Source of the DNA: Opitutia bacterium
GTDB lineage: Bacteria > Verrucomicrobiota > Verrucomicrobiia > Opitutales > Seribacteraceae
Assembly (NCBI GenBank): GCA_018645725.1
Contig: JABGWD010000325.1
Coordinates: 1-53,923 of the forward strand
Length of the DNA: 53,923 nt
Direction of reading: 5' to 3'
The notes beneath the pieces are model-generated. The model did no database searches. It was not told the origin of the DNA and worked only from the letters and a program-made list of their open reading frames with translations. The position numbers and the translations under genes were made by a program. Of this stretch, positions 46,188 to 53,038 are shown piece after piece (within the stretch, counting starts at the first letter, position 1; each line of letters starts with the position of its first letter).

Positions 46188-46423
46188 AAGCAACCCGAGC
46201 GTTTTCCCGAACGCGCAGGTAACCTCATTTGATGGGCCGGGTGCTCGATTCGTTCAAACTTTCAGTCAAGAAAATGAACAAGCCGGGCAAACGATCCGGT
46301 TCCCGAGCCAGTTTACGGAACTTGTCGACAGACCTGCTGCTGTCCAGGGGGATTGAAATGACGGAACGGGAATTTGTATTTTTTTTGATTGCTTGGCTTG
46401 CGTATTTTTTTGCTTATCAAGCA

Positions 46424-46804
46424 ATGGAGTTCCAGCTTCCCAATCAGCAACCGCCTATGCCTGGCAACCAATTGGTTTTGGCAATCCTATCGACCGTGTT
46501 GGGTTTGTTGTGTTGTTGCGGGCTTAATCTTCCCTTTGGGATCGTTGCCATTGTTTTTGCCAGCCAAGTGAATGGAAAATATGCCTCCGGTGACTTTCAG
46601 GGAGCCATCTCCGCGGCCAAACAAGCCAAGATTTGGGGATGGATAAGCATGGGCTTGGTGATTCTTGCGTTCGTTCTCAACTTGATCAGTTTTGTGCTTA
46701 CGTTCTTCCTTGAAACGTCACAGCCCGGTCTGTACGACGATCTGTATCCCGCCGGGACATATGATTCATACGAATACGAGGAATCCGATCCGTACGACTA
46801 TTGA
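46424..46804 (+). CDS. CD225/dispanin-family membrane protein, copy 1
   Basis: 126 residues from ATG 46424, chosen because the two downstream paralogs start at the matching position; the frame is open back to 46229 and could start upstream. The domain begins PPMPGNQLVLAILSTVLGLL, has a Cys-rich turn (CCCGLNLPFGIVAIVFA), then SQVNGKYASGDFQGAISAAK and a second helix. This is the CD225/dispanin fold, a re-entrant plus a transmembrane helix, as in interferon-induced IFITM proteins. The C-terminal tail is Asp/Glu/Tyr-rich (YDSYEYEESDPYDY), presumably exposed. Function in bacteria is unknown. Almost identical in DNA to copy 2. Confidence 0.85.
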   Translation: MEFQLPNQQPPMPGNQLVLAILSTVLGLLCCCGLNLPFGIVAIVFASQVNGKYASGDFQGAISAAKQAKIWGWISMGLVILAFVLNLISFVLTFFLETSQPGLYDDLYPAGTYDSYEYEESDPYDY

Positions 46805-46907
46805 TTTGGCGTATCTTTTCAATCCGCCGGACCACAATCAATTTCCCCAAGGTTTGTTTTTATTTTTTTGATTGCTTGAGTTGATTTGTTTGTTGCTTAA
46901 TCACCGA
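46798..46907 (+). repeat. Dispanin leader repeat, copy in front of paralog 2
   Basis: From the end of paralog 1 into the start of paralog 2, this stretch matches 47268-47375. It has TATTGA-T-GGCGTATC at the stop codon, then CACAATCAATTT, the T-rich block TTTTTATTTTTTTGATTGCT and TTGCTTAATCA before the ATG. The match continues across the start codon into ATGGATCAACAGT. The reading frame does not stay open, so conservation is not explained by coding. Confidence 0.8.
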
Positions 46908-47273
46908 ATGGATCAACAGTTCTCAAGTCAGCCCCCACCTATGCCGGGCAACCATTTGGTTTTGGCAATCCTATCGACCGTGTTGGGTTTTTTGTGTTGT
47001 TCGGGGATCAATCTGCCTTTTGGGATCGTTGCCATTGTCTTTGCCAGTCAAGTGAACGGAAAATATGCCTCCGGCGATTTTCAGGGAGCCATCTCCTCGG
47101 CCAAGCAAGCCAAGATTTGGGGATGGATAAGCATGGGTTTGGTGATTCTTGGGTTCGTTCTCTGCTTGCTCGGTTTGTTGCTTATGTTCTTCATTGGAAT
47201 CAATGATCCGTATGCTTTTGATGATCCATACATGTACGACACTCCTCAATACGAAGATCCATACACCTATTGA
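46908..47273 (+). CDS. CD225/dispanin-family membrane protein, copy 2
   Basis: 121 residues from ATG 46908. It starts MDQQFSSQPPPMPGNHLVL and carries the dispanin core: LSTVLGFLCCSGINLPFGIV, AIVFASQVNGKYASGDFQGA, then KQAKIWGWISMGLVILGFV. The C-terminal tail is Asp/Tyr/Pro-rich (YAFDDPYMYDTPQYEDPYTY). The core is close to copy 1 in both DNA and protein, so the duplication is young. Paralog of 46424-46804 and 47376-47678. Confidence 0.88.
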   Translation: MDQQFSSQPPPMPGNHLVLAILSTVLGFLCCSGINLPFGIVAIVFASQVNGKYASGDFQGAISSAKQAKIWGWISMGLVILGFVLCLLGLLLMFFIGINDPYAFDDPYMYDTPQYEDPYTY

Positions 47274-47375
47274 CTCGGCGTATCCTTTGTAATCTTCTGA
47301 GCCACAATCAATTTTCTCAAGGTGTTTTTATTTTTTTGATTGCTTGGGTTGATTTGTTTATTGCTTAATCAACGA
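47268..47375 (+). repeat. Dispanin leader repeat, copy in front of paralog 3
   Basis: Counterpart of 46798-46907: same stop-codon neighbourhood, CACAATCAATTTTCTCAAGGT, T-rich block, GATTGCTTGGGTTGATTTGT and TTGCTTAATCA, then ATGGATCAACAGT. It is nearly identical to the first leader although the coding parts of copies 2 and 3 have diverged. The region upstream of paralog 1 (46371-46423) shares only the T-rich GATTGCTTGG part. Confidence 0.8.
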
Positions 47376-47678
47376 ATGGATCAACAGTACGCAAGTCAGC
47401 TACCGCCCAAACCGGACAATTGCTTGGTATGGGCAATCCTTACCACTGTTTGCTGTGGATGTTTGCCCTGTGGGATCGTGGCAATCGTCTACGCGTCCCA
47501 AGTCGATGGAAAATATGCCGCCGGAGATTATCAGGGTGCAGTCGATTCCGCGAACAAGGCCAAGACATGGTGTTGGGTTTCCTTTGGAATCGGTATTGTA
47601 GTAACCATTATCAGCGTCCTCATCCAATTCGCTGTCGGTTTTGCTCAAGTTCAAAGCAGCAATCAATACTATTATTGA
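47376..47678 (+). CDS. CD225/dispanin-family membrane protein, copy 3
   Basis: 100 residues from ATG 47376. Core: PPKPDNCLVWAILTTVCCGC, LPCGIVAIVYASQVDGKYAA, GDYQGAVDSANKAKTWCWVS. This is the most canonical CD225/dispanin sequence of the three (the P-DN-LVWAIL start and the A-x-GDYQGA-x-x-A-x-KAK motif). The tail is short and lacks the acidic Asp/Tyr extension of copies 1 and 2. The next gene (DUF2752) starts directly after the stop codon. Confidence 0.9.
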   Translation: MDQQYASQLPPKPDNCLVWAILTTVCCGCLPCGIVAIVYASQVDGKYAAGDYQGAVDSANKAKTWCWVSFGIGIVVTIISVLIQFAVGFAQVQSSNQYYY

Positions 47679-48116
47679 TTGTCAGCGACTTCGGTGTCCC
47701 TTTCCATCAAAGCAATTTCCCCGAGGGCGGTTTGGGTCGCCTTCCTTGCAGCCGCTTTGGTTGCAATCGTTCTGTTGTGGAAATTTGACCCGGTAACGGC
47801 CGGCTTTTTCCCTCCCTGTATCTTTTACAAGGCAACTGACTTGTATTGTCCGGGATGCGGGGCAACCCGGGCGTGTGATGCGTTGATTGAAGGGGACTTG
47901 AGCAAAGCCTTTGGCTACAATCCGCTTTTCATCGTTTGTTTTCCCTTTGTAATCTTTTTTTTGGTCCGTTCGGTTTGGCTTGGTGTCGTGAAGAACGAGG
48001 AGTTCGATGTTCCCGAAAGGTTGTCGAAATACCTTTTGGTTCTCGCTTTCGTCACCCTTGCCTATGGAGTGGTCAGAAACCTGCCCTTGGATGAGCTTTC
48101 TTGGATGAGGCCTTGA
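47679..48116 (+). CDS. DUF2752 membrane protein
   Basis: 145 residues from TTG 47679, directly abutting the stop of dispanin copy 3; GTG 47694 is an alternative. Four hydrophobic segments are visible, with the family's conserved CPGCGATRACDALIEGDLSK after the first helix (near residue 57) and FGYNPLFIVCFPFVIFFLVR after it. DUF2752 proteins are small inner-membrane proteins of unknown function. In my memory they often sit beside or are fused to dispanin-type domains in Bacteroidetes and PVC genomes, which fits here. Probably cotranscribed with the dispanin genes. Confidence 0.85.
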   Translation: MSATSVSLSIKAISPRAVWVAFLAAALVAIVLLWKFDPVTAGFFPPCIFYKATDLYCPGCGATRACDALIEGDLSKAFGYNPLFIVCFPFVIFFLVRSVWLGVVKNEEFDVPERLSKYLLVLAFVTLAYGVVRNLPLDELSWMRP

Positions 48117-48118
48117 GA

Positions 48119-48144
48119 CGCTCTTTGGGAGAAAGGCGCTTTTT
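48119..48144 (+). terminator. Probable intrinsic terminator after the DUF2752 gene
   Basis: CGCTCTTT (48119-48126) can pair with AAAGGCG (48132-48138) with one bulge around a GGGAG loop, followed by TTTTT at 48140-48144. It sits three bases after the DUF2752 stop codon, so it would end the dispanin-DUF2752 transcript. Confidence 0.5.
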
Positions 48145-48194
48145 CAAGTTATTAATCTATTGTCAACCGTGCGGTCCTCTTTCTTAATGAATGC

Positions 48195-49223
48195 ATGAGA
48201 ATGCGAAACCTGTTCCCAATCTTCCTTGTCCTTGTTTTTCTATGGTCGTGCGGAGACGATCCCAATACCACGGACAATACCGGAGACGAAAACCAATCTG
48301 CCGCGATTCCCGTGCAAAAAGGTCCGAGTGCCCCAGTCCTGCCAAAGCCTCCCGTCCCCGCGAAGAAATGGACGGGAAATTCCTTCCAGTACGACCAAGT
48401 CTTCAGGGAAGGTTTCGAGGTCGTCGAAGTGGCCCGCCAAATTCCCGAAGGAGCGGGACCGGATTATTCGGTCAAGAGGGATGCCTCCGACCCCGGTACC
48501 GATCCAATCGAGTTAGGCCGTTTGCGGAAAAAAGAAGATGGAATGCCATACTCGGGTGAGGTTCTGAGGCACTTTCTCTCCGGCAAACTCGAGCATTATT
48601 CCAAGTATCAGGATGGATTCCGGGTGGGAACGGCGTATTGGTGGGATGAAAAAGGCGTTGTCACCAAGTCAATGAAAGGTTGGAATGGAAACTCCGAGCC
48701 CGTGGATCCATCCGGGGTTTCCCCAAATCCTTATGATGCCTATTCCGAATTGCTTGGCTCGGTCGACGTCTCGCAAAGCGATGCGTTCATTTTCAGCGGA
48801 ACCCAAAGCGATTGGAAGGAATGGGCATGGGAGACTACCGAGATCGGCTCTGATCAACCCGTTAAATATCGGCGCGAAACAGGATCCCACTTGAACGGAC
48901 AGGTCCGGATTTTCTCCGAGCAAGGCACTCTGAAATCAGTTCAATCCTATGATGATGGTTTTCTTGAAGGGGAGAGGAAGGAATACCACGAGAGTGGGGT
49001 TCAATCTCTGCTTTGCGAGTTTAAAGCCGGATTAAAGGAAGGGAAGGAAACCTGGTGGTCCGAAAATGGATTGAAGTCCTACGAGGCCCATCACAAGGAG
49101 GGTAAGCTTGAAGGCTTGAACACCACTTGGGACAATGAAGGCAAAATCCTCTCTCAACTCCGCTATGAGAACGGGGAAGCGGTCGAGAGATTGGTGGAGA
49201 ACGGCGAAGCCGTCCAACCTTGA
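48195..49223 (+). CDS. MORN-variant repeat lipoprotein (YwqK-like)
   Basis: 342 residues. The signal peptide ends in a lipobox (FLVLVFLWSCG, Cys near residue 19), so it is probably a lipoprotein. A disordered Thr/Asn/Pro-rich linker leads to MORN-variant repeats, mostly in the C-terminal third: LNGQVRIFSEQGTLKSVQSY, FLEGERKEYHESGVQSLLCE, LKEGKETWWSENGLKSYEAH, KLEGLNTTWDNEGKILSQLR. The same repeat type is found in the protein at 45228-46187. The N-terminal two thirds also has single repeats (MPYSGEVLRHFLSGKLEHYS). Ligand unknown. Confidence 0.83.
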   Translation: MRMRNLFPIFLVLVFLWSCGDDPNTTDNTGDENQSAAIPVQKGPSAPVLPKPPVPAKKWTGNSFQYDQVFREGFEVVEVARQIPEGAGPDYSVKRDASDPGTDPIELGRLRKKEDGMPYSGEVLRHFLSGKLEHYSKYQDGFRVGTAYWWDEKGVVTKSMKGWNGNSEPVDPSGVSPNPYDAYSELLGSVDVSQSDAFIFSGTQSDWKEWAWETTEIGSDQPVKYRRETGSHLNGQVRIFSEQGTLKSVQSYDDGFLEGERKEYHESGVQSLLCEFKAGLKEGKETWWSENGLKSYEAHHKEGKLEGLNTTWDNEGKILSQLRYENGEAVERLVENGEAVQP

Positions 49224-49257
49224 ACGGGGCAAGAACCAACTGGCTAAGTTGGGCTGG

Positions 49258-49746
49258 ATGAGAATCGAACGAGCGCTTGCCTGTCTTTTTATTCTAGGTT
49301 TCACTGGCTTCCTTCAAGGTAAAGATTTGACCATGGAACTGAACGAATACTGGGCACGGGTATCCCAAGCGGTCAAGACCGGCGATTTGGAAGCCTACCG
49401 CGCCACCTGTCACTCCGATGGCGTATTGGTGAGTGGCAAAGGAGCAAAATCCGAACTGCTCAGTCAGGCTTTGGTCCGGTGGGGGAAGGAATTTGCCGAT
49501 ACGAAAGCCGGAAAAATGAAGGCTCAAGTCGAATTTCGTTTCTCCGAGCGGATAAAGGGAAAGGACACCGCCCACGAAACGGGGATTTTTCTATACTCGA
49601 GCAAGAGGAAAGGGGAGGAATGGAAACGGGACTATGTTCATTTCGAAGCCCTCCTCGTCAAGAAGAACGGGAAATGGAAGATCTTGATGGAATTTCAAAA
49701 GTCTTCTGCATCCGAAGCCGAATGGTCGGCCTTGGCTCCCGGATGA
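49258..49746 (+). CDS. Exported NTF2-like (SnoaL/DUF4440-type) protein
   Basis: 162 residues from ATG 49258; earlier in-frame starts overlap the MORN gene. A signal peptide (ALACLFILGFTGFLQG) is followed by an alpha+beta cone fold pattern: ELNEYWARVSQAVKTGDLEA, CHSDGVLVSGKGAKSELLSQ and the strands VHFEALLVKKNGKWKILMEF with the typical K-x-x-G-x-W-K-I-x-x near the end. Such proteins bind small ligands or form scaffolds. Substrate unknown. It follows the MORN lipoprotein by 34 bp on the same strand. Confidence 0.8.
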   Translation: MRIERALACLFILGFTGFLQGKDLTMELNEYWARVSQAVKTGDLEAYRATCHSDGVLVSGKGAKSELLSQALVRWGKEFADTKAGKMKAQVEFRFSERIKGKDTAHETGIFLYSSKRKGEEWKRDYVHFEALLVKKNGKWKILMEFQKSSASEAEWSALAPG

Positions 49747-49860
49747 AGAAGTGTTTGTTACGTTCTTGCGGGTCTGTCCCTGCCGGCATGATTGAACGAA
49801 AATTTTCTGTTAATTGATAAATAGGTTGACGATGCCTTCAAAGTTGGGGATTTTCGTCTT

Positions 49861-50106
49861 ATGAAAGCACATAGAGGAACTTTAATTCTTATTCTTGGTA
49901 TCGTAAGCATCCTTTGCTGCGGACCAGTTGGCATAGCGGCTTTGATCATGGGGTCAGCCGACTTGAAGGAGATGGATGCCGGCACCATGGACCCGGTTGG
50001 CCGGGGTGCCACCAACGGAGGTAAAATTTGTGGAATCATAGGACTTGTCCTTTGGGTTGTTGTCATAGTTCTGCAAGTTGCATTGGCGGTTCTTTCCGGC
50101 TTCTGA
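49861..50106 (+). CDS. DUF4190-type small membrane protein
   Basis: 81 residues with two hydrophobic segments: LILILGIVSILCCGPVGIAA followed by the DUF4190-like turn LIMGSADLKEMDAGTMDP, then GKICGIIGLVLWVVVIVLQV. The G-x-x-x-G-x-I-A-x-I pattern and the polar hairpin between helices are family features. It resembles the protein at 44683-44961 in plan, not closely in sequence. Function unknown. Preceded by a 114-bp gap that holds no further gene. Confidence 0.78.
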   Translation: MKAHRGTLILILGIVSILCCGPVGIAALIMGSADLKEMDAGTMDPVGRGATNGGKICGIIGLVLWVVVIVLQVALAVLSGF

Positions 50107-50267
50107 TAACAACACTACTCCCCGCAGGGGCGAGCCAAGAGTTTGCAAAAGTTTTAACCCTGTAATCTTTGCCGCCGGGCTTTTGTCTCTGCCCGCCGAA
50201 AGCAACCCAAGTGCATTCGCCATTACGGTTGGCCAATCCACATTCCTTGTGGTGAATTGATACTCAG
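50107..50267. other. Convergent intergenic region with two GC-rich hairpins
   Basis: The two flanking genes end here from opposite strands. CCCC-GCA-GGGG near 50130 and GGGC with GCCC near 50180-50200 can form hairpins, but no T-tract follows either. On the minus strand an open frame of about 70 codons without a good start crosses the region (containing LGLLSAGRDKSPAAKITGLK). I could not assign it; it may be a relic or chance. Confidence 0.35.
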
Positions 50268-51161
50268 TTACTCCTTTCCGGCAGTAGCCTTGGGGCAGGT
50301 CATCGTTGAAATGGCGCACAGGATGATGACGAGCATCCATAAAACGCTATCGATGACCCAAAATGATTTGTTCAGAAATCCAAGGTCGTTGCTCAGCCTC
50401 CCGAAAGGGTCTTCAAATTGAAAGGTCAGGATCTTCTCGAAAGCAACGAGGAAGCAAAGCAAAACAAGAGGAATGGAAAGAATTCCAAAGACCTTGTTTT
50501 TATGACTCAAGCATGCCGCTACAAGCAAGGCTGTCCCAAGTAAAAACAAAAAATCTCCACCATGCCAAAAAATGGCACCGAAATTCCACTCGATCCACCA
50601 GTTTGAATCCCATCCCTTTTCCATCACGTACTGGTAATGAAAAAGGTTAAAGTAGGTTAAATTCAGGAAGTAAAAACAGGATCCGGCCAAAGTGAACAAA
50701 AGACCCGCTCCAGACCAAAGCTTTGTTTTTCCCTGAAGATTCGCAAAAAGCATGAGGGCTTGAGCCAGGAAAAAGGGAATGGTTCCAGTTATGAAAAAGT
50801 ATAGGAAACGGTCGATCGCCATCCTTTCCCACCAGAAATCGAATTGGGGAAATTCAAAGAAAACCGAGACCAGAAGCAACAAAGTGCCGATCAAGGCGCA
50901 TACGATGGCCAGAATCGGACAGAGCTTGCGAAAGCCGGAAGGGGGGGCTTCACTCCCTGCATTTGTTGCCATTTGTTGTCCAGGCTGCCTATTGCCTTGC
51001 AGGGCAGCCTGCCTTTGAATTTCCGCTTGCCGACGATCTTCTTCCCTCCGCCGGGCCTCGATCATGGACTGGTCGACCGGGTTGGGGTGGCCGCAATGCG
51101 GGCAGGCGGCCGCCTCTTGGCTTACGGCGCCGTTGCATATCGGACAGTTGAAAAGTGCCAT
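50268..51161 (-). CDS. Zinc-ribbon polytopic membrane protein
   Basis: 297 residues. The N-terminus has a zinc ribbon with two CxxC pairs: FNCPICNGAVSQEAAACPHC. A Glu/Gln/Arg-rich helical linker (residues ~30-70) and about six transmembrane helices follow (LCPILAIVCALIGTLLLLVS, FFITGTIPFFLAQALMLFAN, LFTLAGSCFYFLNLTYFN, FLFLLGTALLVAACLSH, ILSIPLVLLCFLVAF, VLWMLVIILCAISTM). Ribbon plus membrane proteins of this kind are common in PVC genomes and lack a known function. Promoter would lie in the 169 bp shared with the divergent MFS gene. Confidence 0.82.
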   Translation of the reverse strand: MALFNCPICNGAVSQEAAACPHCGHPNPVDQSMIEARRREEDRRQAEIQRQAALQGNRQPGQQMATNAGSEAPPSGFRKLCPILAIVCALIGTLLLLVSVFFEFPQFDFWWERMAIDRFLYFFITGTIPFFLAQALMLFANLQGKTKLWSGAGLLFTLAGSCFYFLNLTYFNLFHYQYVMEKGWDSNWWIEWNFGAIFWHGGDFLFLLGTALLVAACLSHKNKVFGILSIPLVLLCFLVAFEKILTFQFEDPFGRLSNDLGFLNKSFWVIDSVLWMLVIILCAISTMTCPKATAGKE

Positions 51162-51330
51162 TGTCCTTTCTTTCTACTGCGTTGCCTCAAATCTTGGCAA
51201 GTTCCGAAACTTATTGTTTCGCTTTCGCCATACGGAACCCCGTCTTGTTTGTGGACGAGGGCATTTACTTATTGATTGAACCAAGGGCGAGTCCCTAAGA
51301 TGAATCGATCAGCCTGTAACCATTGTCCTT

Positions 51331-52626
51331 ATGAAATCATCGCTCACTGTCCGCTTTTGTATAATGATGTTCCTCCAGTTCTTCATCTGGGGGGTTTGGT
51401 ACGTTCCGATGTGGAAGTACTTGGCAAATATCGAAGGGGCCGGGGATTGGAAACTTTGGGGCTTTCTTACGCCGGTTGGCCTGGCTTACGCCTCGACGGG
51501 CATCGCGGCCATGGTTTCGCCTTTTATCGTTGGGATGATTGCAGACCGCTTCTTTCCAACTCAAATCGTGGTGGGCGTCCTTCACCTGTTAGGCGCTCTT
51601 TTTCTCTACCTGACTTCGCAGGCAGTCCACTTCAACGATTTCTTCCTTTGGCTGCTCCTTCATCTCATATGCTACATGCCGACCTTGGCCTTGGTTAATT
51701 CCTTGCTCTTCCAGAACGTGAAGGATCCGCAGAGGGATGCGCCGCCCGTACGAACCCTTGGTACAATCGGATGGATTGTTTCAGGAATTCTCGTTGGAGG
51801 AGGATTTCTCGTTTCGGAAGAATTCGTATGGCAACTTCCTGCGTTCATGGGAGGGGAGGCTGCACCCACGGGTGATGCCGTCAAGGAACTTGGCTCGACT
51901 ACCTGGCCTTACGTTTTTGGTGTCATTGCCTCGGTAATCCTGGGTCTCTTCGCATTCTCCCTCCCTCACACGCCTCCCCGGCTCAAGGGCAAGGAGGTTT
52001 CCGTGGGCGACGTCCTGGGACTCAAGGCCATCCGCTTGATGAAGGACCGTTCCTTCGCCGTCTTCATCATCTGCTCCCTGCTTATTTGCATCCCCCTGTC
52101 TTTCTACTTCCAGTCAACCAATGTTTTTCTCGGTTATTGTGATATCGGAAATTCGGAAGGAGTGATGACCCTCGGACAGGTCTCGGAGATTTTCTTTCTT
52201 CTGTTGGTGCCTTTCTTCTTCAGAAAATACGGGGTTCGAATGATTCTGTCAGTCGGGATGCTCTTCTGGGTTTTGCGCTACCTCCTCTTCGCCAACGCCG
52301 GACCCGATGCCCAGGCACTCGCTTTCCTGGGCGTCCTTTTTCACGGCATTTGCTATGATTTCTTTTTCTTTGCCGGTCAACTCTACGTCGACAAGCGGGC
52401 TCCGGACGACATCCGTTCGGCTGCCCAGGGGTTTATCGCCTTTGTCACCTTGGGCGTGGGCATGTTCATCGGCGGATTGCTCAATGGCTGGTGGAACGTC
52501 CGGCAAACCACCGACGGCGTTCTGGATTGGCCGGCGGTTTGGTATTTCCCTGCCGTCATGGCGGGTGTGGTTTTGGTCGTCTTTCTACTCACGTTCAAGG
52601 ATCCGGATAGGGAAGCTGCCGCCTAG
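51331..52626 (+). CDS. MFS transporter, nucleoside:H+ symporter-like
   Basis: 431 residues with about twelve transmembrane helices. The N-terminus (LTVRFCIMMFLQFFIWGVWY) and the motif STGIAAMVSPFIVGMIADRF are typical of the NHS/NupG-like major facilitator group that imports nucleosides by proton symport. The stretch RTLGTIGWIVSGILVGGGF and the tail VWYFPAVMAGVVLVVFLLTF also fit. Substrate prediction is family-level only. The nearby minus-strand genes at 52653 and beyond are convergent and not an operon with it. Confidence 0.85.
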   Translation: MKSSLTVRFCIMMFLQFFIWGVWYVPMWKYLANIEGAGDWKLWGFLTPVGLAYASTGIAAMVSPFIVGMIADRFFPTQIVVGVLHLLGALFLYLTSQAVHFNDFFLWLLLHLICYMPTLALVNSLLFQNVKDPQRDAPPVRTLGTIGWIVSGILVGGGFLVSEEFVWQLPAFMGGEAAPTGDAVKELGSTTWPYVFGVIASVILGLFAFSLPHTPPRLKGKEVSVGDVLGLKAIRLMKDRSFAVFIICSLLICIPLSFYFQSTNVFLGYCDIGNSEGVMTLGQVSEIFFLLLVPFFFRKYGVRMILSVGMLFWVLRYLLFANAGPDAQALAFLGVLFHGICYDFFFFAGQLYVDKRAPDDIRSAAQGFIAFVTLGVGMFIGGLLNGWWNVRQTTDGVLDWPAVWYFPAVMAGVVLVVFLLTFKDPDREAAA

Positions 52627-52652
52627 ACGGAGAATCCTGCCCCGGTTGCCGT

Positions 52653-53012
52653 CTACCCGAAGAAGTTCTTGTCCCCGGTCGGGGTGTCGCAGTAAAAGCA
52701 GTTGCCTCTTTTCGTGTTGGTTTTTCGCCCGCAGTTCGAGCACTCGACGATCTGCATGCCCATTTTCCCGTCCGCTTGACCATCCCTTAGGTCGACCTCG
52801 AGGATTTTCTCCTCGATCTCCTTGTCGCTCACCTCGAGCCTGTCCTGCACGATCTCAAGGAGGGCCTGGCAGGCGAGGGCCATCTTGTCGTGTTTTTTCT
52901 TCAGCTCGAAATAGGATTCCTGGGTCCGTCTGGCTTTCTCGGACGCAGCGTGGGCCTTGTCCCTGGCTTCATTGATTCCGCCGTACTGGTGAGCATCGAT
53001 GAAAATGTCCAT
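52653..53012 (-). CDS. Coiled-coil and zinc-ribbon protein, function unknown
   Basis: 119 residues. The N-terminal two thirds are helical and charged (NEARDKAHAASEKARRTQES, KKKHDKMALACQALLEIVQD), predicting a coiled coil. The C-terminus has a zinc ribbon with CSNCGRK and CFYCDTPTGD. The start is preceded by ACGAGGAT, an acceptable ribosome-binding site. It lies 26 bp downstream of the enolase-superfamily gene and is likely cotranscribed with it. No family recognised. Confidence 0.75.
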   Translation of the reverse strand: MDIFIDAHQYGGINEARDKAHAASEKARRTQESYFELKKKHDKMALACQALLEIVQDRLEVSDKEIEEKILEVDLRDGQADGKMGMQIVECSNCGRKTNTKRGNCFYCDTPTGDKNFFG

Positions 53013-53038
53013 ATCCTCGTTTGGTTAAAGGGCGTAGC

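Noticed and set aside
46229-46423. N-terminal extension of dispanin copy 1
   Set aside because: Open frame only; paralogs 2 and 3 start at the position equivalent to 46424. It remains possible that an upstream ATG such as 46358 is used.
52307-52975. Plus-strand open frame overlapping the MFS gene and the next gene
   Set aside because: Arg/Ser/Pro-rich composition typical of a shifted frame in a GC-rich gene; the MFS frame has clear membrane segments.
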